A DNA stretch of 64,000 nt. Source: Planctellipticum sp942493135 (GTDB lineage Bacteria; Planctomycetota; Planctomycetia; Planctomycetales; Planctomycetaceae). Made by a program: the position numbers and the translations under genes. The stretch is from contig OW818684.1 of assembly GCA_942493135.1 (NCBI GenBank), forward strand, positions 6,138,001 to 6,202,000, read 5' to 3'. The notes under the pieces are model-generated. The model saw only the letters and a list, made by a program, of their open reading frames with translations. It searched no databases and was not told the origin of the DNA. Numbering within the stretch: the first letter of the stretch is position 1; each line of letters starts with the position of its first letter. Shown piece after piece: positions 60,108 to 64,000 of the stretch.

Positions 60108-62243
60108 CTACTTGCCCCAAGCGGTTTTCAGGTCGTAGGCAGTCAACGACTTCAGACTTGACCCCTCCGGCAGCACAAACTCAGCGGCCGCCTGGTTCTC
60201 CGGCGGAACATGGAGGACCGAGAACGCCGTGCGGCCGCCCTCTGCGAAGACTTCCACGGAGCCGCGGTCGACCAGGATCCGCAGGTCGAGCGTTTCGCCG
60301 TCCAGCGGCAATGCAGCGGCCTTCCCCGCGACGGTCAATTCTCCCTTCTCGACGGAGTAGCGAATCGGCAGGCCGCGGACATTGAGGCCAGTTGATGCCG
60401 TCTTGGCAGGGATCAGCGCGATCAGCAACTCGTAACCGTCTTTGGGCTGCAACGGCGCGGTCCAAGTGCCGACCTTCGCGGCTGAGAGATCGACGACCTG
60501 AGCCGGCTCCCGGAGCGTGGCCAGTTCGGCGACCGGTGCGACCCGGAGGGCGACCTGATTGCCGGTGCGGTGCAGCGTCAGTTCAACCGGCACCACCATC
60601 TGCTGGTTGAATGGCATGCCTGGGAAAGTGATGCCGCTTCCCCAGCCGATCTGGACGCAGCGACCTCCCGGCGCATTCGTGAAAGTCTGAGCCGCGTAGA
60701 AGTTGCCGTGCCACAGACGTTGCTTCGGAGATTCCGGCTCGAACTTCTCGCCATCGAATTGCCCGATCAGGTATTGCCCGTCGGCTCCGTAGAGCAGCCA
60801 TTTCCGCTCGTCCGACGCGCCGCCGATGACGGGCAGCTCGACGAGGTCCGGGCATTCGTAGAAGTCGGCGATCCGGCTGCGGTAGGTCCACTGCTTCAGG
60901 TCGGGCGACGTGTGGAACGCGATGAACCGGTTGTCGAGTCCCGGTCCGGCTTCGGTGTAGACGGCCATGACCCACTGCTTGCTGTCCGCGTGCCACAGCA
61001 GCCGCGGGTCGCGTCCCGAGTGCTTGACGACGGGGTTGCCGTCGAACTCGGTCCACGTCCGGCCCTTGTCGTTGCTCCAGGCGATGCACTCGCCGCGCCC
61101 CGTGCTGGTATAGGCCAGCACGAGCGGCGGCTGGCCGTCTTTTCCCCAGCCGGATGTGTTGGTGGTATCGACCACGGCGCTGCCGGAGAACGCCCAGTCG
61201 CCGAACTTCTTCGGGTATATGCCGATGCCCAGTTCTTTCCAATGGACGAGGTCGGGACTGACGGCGTGACCCCAGTGCATGTTGCCCCAGTTTACGCCGT
61301 ACGGATTGTGCTGGTAGAAGAGGTGGTATTCGCCATCGAAATAGACCAGCCCGTTGGGGTCGTTGAGCCAGCCCCGGCGGGAGGTGAAGTGAAACTGCGG
61401 CCGGAGCTTTTCGCGATAGAGCTCCGGTCCTTCAATCGCCATATCGCTGCCGTGGACGGCGTCGAGTGCGCGCGAGTCCTCCGGCAGTTTGCATTCCAGC
61501 GTGAGCGACTGCCCGTGATACGGGGCGACGTCGGTGAAGACCCACAGTTCCGGCTCGCCGTCGGCCAGCTCGATTTCAAACTCGCGGAGGACTTCGTCTC
61601 CGTTGCGAATCTTCAGCACTCGCTTCGGGGCGCCGGTTCTGACCGGAAACTGCAGGTAGGGCTGAGCGATCCGCATTTCGCGGGTCCGCGGCGACACCCC
61701 CCGGCTGCGGTCGCTCTGCACGATGTGATCGACGTTGATGTGGCCCCAGCCGCCGGTGCGGGCATCGACAATCTTGATCACCGCCGGTTTGCCGGCGAAC
61801 TCGGCGACATCCCACGCTGCCCATTCGAGAGCCTCGGTGCCGCCCGCGTTCATATTCGACCCGGTTGCCGTGCGTACGATCTTGCCGTCGATCAGCAGTT
61901 GCAGGCAGGTTTCGTCGGGGTAGCCGCCGCCACCGATCAGGAAGTTCAGGAACTTCCGTTCGAGCTTGATGGGCGGAGAGGTCAGCGTGCCCGTTGAACC
62001 GTCGCCCTTGAGGAAGCTGTTGACGAGCTGTTTTCCCTGGAAGCCAGTCACCGGCATCTGGCCCGGCAGCGTTCCCTTCGCAGGAGCGTCGCCGAAGGCC
62101 TCTCCCGCGGCGACCCAGCCTCCATAGTCAGCGCCTTCAAAGTCCGCGATGACGATGTCGGCGCTGTCCTGGGAAAGGCATGGAATGGCGGTTCCGGCGA
62201 CGAGCAGGCACAGCATCGGAATGCGTCGCAGCATGTCGGTCAT
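60108..62243 (-). CDS. Exported GH32 glycosidase (levanase/invertase type) with extra N-terminal module
   Basis: This 711-residue protein has a signal peptide (MLCLLVAGTAIPCLS). The catalytic five-blade domain shows the GH32 motifs: WLNDPNG with nucleophile Asp295, GRDPRLLW with Asp412 stabilising the transition state, and YECPDLVEL with acid/base Glu463. A C-terminal beta-sandwich of the usual kind follows (VDRGSVEVFAEGG). Residues about 31-176 form an additional module (FEGADYGGWVAAGEAFGDAP to GGWGHINVDH) that recurs in the neighbouring PVC dehydrogenase gene. The enzyme should cleave fructans or sucrose outside the cytoplasm. No sugar transporter is adjacent. Confidence 0.93.
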   Translation of the reverse strand: MTDMLRRIPMLCLLVAGTAIPCLSQDSADIVIADFEGADYGGWVAAGEAFGDAPAKGTLPGQMPVTGFQGKQLVNSFLKGDGSTGTLTSPPIKLERKFLNFLIGGGGYPDETCLQLLIDGKIVRTATGSNMNAGGTEALEWAAWDVAEFAGKPAVIKIVDARTGGWGHINVDHIVQSDRSRGVSPRTREMRIAQPYLQFPVRTGAPKRVLKIRNGDEVLREFEIELADGEPELWVFTDVAPYHGQSLTLECKLPEDSRALDAVHGSDMAIEGPELYREKLRPQFHFTSRRGWLNDPNGLVYFDGEYHLFYQHNPYGVNWGNMHWGHAVSPDLVHWKELGIGIYPKKFGDWAFSGSAVVDTTNTSGWGKDGQPPLVLAYTSTGRGECIAWSNDKGRTWTEFDGNPVVKHSGRDPRLLWHADSKQWVMAVYTEAGPGLDNRFIAFHTSPDLKQWTYRSRIADFYECPDLVELPVIGGASDERKWLLYGADGQYLIGQFDGEKFEPESPKQRLWHGNFYAAQTFTNAPGGRCVQIGWGSGITFPGMPFNQQMVVPVELTLHRTGNQVALRVAPVAELATLREPAQVVDLSAAKVGTWTAPLQPKDGYELLIALIPAKTASTGLNVRGLPIRYSVEKGELTVAGKAAALPLDGETLDLRILVDRGSVEVFAEGGRTAFSVLHVPPENQAAAEFVLPEGSSLKSLTAYDLKTAWGK

Positions 62244-62528
62244 GGGGGCGGCTCTTGAAGGAAACGATGCGGCAAGTTCGATCGGACGTCAGGATAACAA
62301 ATTCCTCGGCACTGGCTCGCCCGTGGAAAAAATGAATCGCTTCGAGTGGTTCGATGACTCATTTCTGGTTTTTCCGCAAATTAACACCGCGATATTGCTC
62401 GACACCCCGCGGGAAAAAATCTCAAGCGGCCCGCGCAAAGTTGCATGGCGGCGGCGGCCCCATCGGTTACAACAGACAAGAATCTGTTGATATCTCTTTC
62501 GCTGATTGACCGCTCGGGAGTTTTGAGC

Positions 62529-64000
62529 ATGCGTTCGCGCTTCCGCATGGCTGCTGGATTGCTGACTCTGTTGTCTCTGTCGCAGGTGACGTTCGCTCAA
62601 GGCCCTGGCAAACCCCGGCCCGGCGAGCTGCCGGCCGATGCCCAGGGCAAGTCGCTCAACTTCGACTTCGAAACCGGTTCGCTCAAGGACTGGACCGCCG
62701 AGGGGGACGCTTTTGCGAAGCAACCCGTGCGCGGAGATACCGTCGCCCGCCGTCGCGGCGATATGAAAAGCAATCATGCGGGCGAATACTGGGTCGGAAC
62801 GTACGAAGTCGACGGCGACGCTCCGCAGGGGACGCTGACCTCCGTTCCTTTTGTGGTCCGCCAGCCGTGGGCCAGCTTTCTGATCGCCGGCGGGAGCGAG
62901 CCGACCACCTGCGTGGAAATTGTCCTGAAGGACGGAGGCAAGCTGGTCGCCCGGGCGTCCGGAATGAATACGGAAGATCTCCGCCCGGTGGCAGTCGACC
63001 TGACAAAGTACGTCGGGAAAGAAATCGTTATTCGACTGGTCGACAAGCACAGCGGCGGCTGGGGACACATCAACTTCGACGACTTTCGCTTTCACGCGGA
63101 AAAACCGAACTACCCCCTGCCCGAAGCCCCCCTGCAGGCAGACGTCTTCGCCCACTCCGGTTTGAGTCCGGAAGAAGCCGCAAAAGCGATGACCGTTCCC
63201 GAAGGCTTTTCGGTCAGCCTGTTCGCCGGGGAGCCCGACGTGCAGCAGCCGATCGCGATGGCCCTCGACGACCGTGGGCGGCTGTGGGTGGCGGAAGCCT
63301 ACTCCTATCCGATCCGTGTCCCGGAAGACCAGGCCCGCGACCGCATCCTGATCTTTGAAGACGTCAATGGCGACGGGAAGTTCGACTCTCGCAAGGTCTT
63401 CGCCGACAAGCTCAACCTCGTCAGCGGGCTGGCGGTCGGCTTTGGCGGCGTGTGGGTCGGCGCAGCGCCGAACTTCCTGTTCATTCCCGACAAGAATGGC
63501 GACGACAAACCCGACGGGCCGCCCGAAGTGCTGCTGGACGGCTGGGGCTATCACGACACGCACGAAACGCTCAACGCCTTCATCTGGGGACCGGACGGCT
63601 GGCTCTATGGTTGCCACGGCGTCTTCACGCACTCGCGTGTCGGCAAGCCGGGGACGCCGGACGATCAGCGCGTGCCGCTCAACGCCGGGATCTGGCGCTA
63701 CCATCCCACGCGGCACGCGTTCGAAGTCTTTGCTTGGGGAACCAGTAATCCGTGGGGCGTCGATTTCAACGACCGGGGCGAAGCGTTCCTCACGACCTGC
63801 GTCATCCCCCACCTGTTTCACATCATCGAAGGGGCCCGCTATCAGCGGCAGGCGGGGCCGCACTTCAATCCCTACACCTATGACGACATCAAGACGATCG
63901 CCGTCCACCGGCACTACCTGGGCGCCACACCCCACAGCGGCAACGGCAAGTCGGACAGCGCCGGCGGCGGCCATGCTCATGCCGGGGCCATGATCTATCT
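62529..64000 (+). CDS. PVC-type membrane-bound dehydrogenase, C-terminus beyond window
   Basis: 490 codons are visible from ATG 62529. After a signal peptide (AAGLLTLLSLSQVTFAQ), residues about 43-188 are a beta-rich module (FDFETGSLKDWTAEGDAFAK to GGWGHINFDDFRFH) homologous to the one in the divergent GH32 gene. Then LSPEEAAKAMTVPEGFSVSL followed by RLWVAEAYSYPIRVPEDQAR marks the N-terminal domain of PVC-type membrane-bound dehydrogenases, a beta-propeller family usually ending in a cytochrome c module not reached here. The EF-hand-like DVNGDGKFD is typical too. Substrate unknown; sugar or polyalcohol oxidation coupled to a periplasmic cytochrome is the general idea. Confidence 0.87.
   Translation, partial: MRSRFRMAAGLLTLLSLSQVTFAQGPGKPRPGELPADAQGKSLNFDFETGSLKDWTAEGDAFAKQPVRGDTVARRRGDMKSNHAGEYWVGTYEVDGDAPQGTLTSVPFVVRQPWASFLIAGGSEPTTCVEIVLKDGGKLVARASGMNTEDLRPVAVDLTKYVGKEIVIRLVDKHSGGWGHINFDDFRFHAEKPNYPLPEAPLQADVFAHSGLSPEEAAKAMTVPEGFSVSLFAGEPDVQQPIAMALDDRGRLWVAEAYSYPIRVPEDQARDRILIFEDVNGDGKFDSRKVFADKLNLVSGLAVGFGGVWVGAAPNFLFIPDKNGDDKPDGPPEVLLDGWGYHDTHETLNAFIWGPDGWLYGCHGVFTHSRVGKPGTPDDQRVPLNAGIWRYHPTRHAFEVFAWGTSNPWGVDFNDRGEAFLTTCVIPHLFHIIEGARYQRQAGPHFNPYTYDDIKTIAVHRHYLGATPHSGNGKSDSAGGGHAHAGAMIY

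Overview
The window looks like ordinary chromosome from a planctomycete, probably of the Planctomycetaceae/Planctomycetia type. It is uniformly GC-rich. It carries several families typical of that phylum: two Tat-exported DUF1501 proteins, a PVC-type membrane-bound dehydrogenase, a Tat-exported Gfo/Idh/MocA oxidoreductase, an M56/BlaI signalling pair with a long periplasmic tail, a redoxin-cytochrome-copper monooxygenase fusion, and many secreted proteins of unknown function. I see no rRNA, tRNA, CRISPR array, transposase, integrase or phage gene.

Region by region. 1-3.25 kb: a minus-strand BlaI-type repressor and M56 (BlaR1-like) sensor protease, joined into one open frame by an apparent single-base frameshift. 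3.25-3.6 kb: two kinds of palindromic repeat. 3.6-6.2 kb: a UvrA paralogue. 6.2-6.6 kb: a small alkyltransferase-like protein. 6.9-10.6 kb: a two-gene ABC exporter with strikingly complementary degenerate ATP sites. 10.9-16.8 kb: a secreted protein of unknown function, a large membrane/TPR protein and a Cys/Pro-rich surface protein. 17.2-20.7 kb: a small hypothetical protein, an ECF sigma factor, a DUF1501 protein and a DksA-like regulator. 20.9-24.0 kb: an HtrA protease, two tandem paralogous membrane proteins (the second with an in-frame amber codon near its start) and a small c-type cytochrome. 24.0-32.2 kb: phosphohexomutase (minus), an Nramp-like carrier, then HIT, DUF3500, class III aminotransferase and MATE genes in one direction.

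32.3-45.2 kb: a small conserved protein, gpsA, an SLC13-type carrier with regulatory TrkA_C domains, an MMPL/RND exporter, a TSUP permease, an SGNH hydrolase, an amidohydrolase, an alpha/beta hydrolase, a PilZ-domain membrane protein and a Gfo/Idh/MocA protein. 45.2-56.9 kb, all minus strand: a second RND exporter, the redoxin/cytochrome/copper-monooxygenase/EF-hand fusion, a secreted protein, a zinc-ribbon/TPR membrane protein, UspA, and MurD with a repeat-derived C-terminal tail. 57.1-64 kb: two paralogous small exported helical proteins, a second DUF1501 protein, a GH32 glycosidase, and a divergent PVC-type dehydrogenase that shares an N-terminal beta-rich module with the GH32 enzyme.

Most gene ends between convergent or separate units carry long, near-perfect hairpins (15907, 18436, 23991, 32194, 45167, 49808), most of them without a strong U-tract. 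The features most worth a second look are the blaI/blaR frame fusion, the amber codon in the tandem membrane paralogue, the module shared by GH32 and the PVC dehydrogenase, the asymmetric ABC exporter, and the repeats that enter murD and flank its start. I found no convincing new defence or mobile system.
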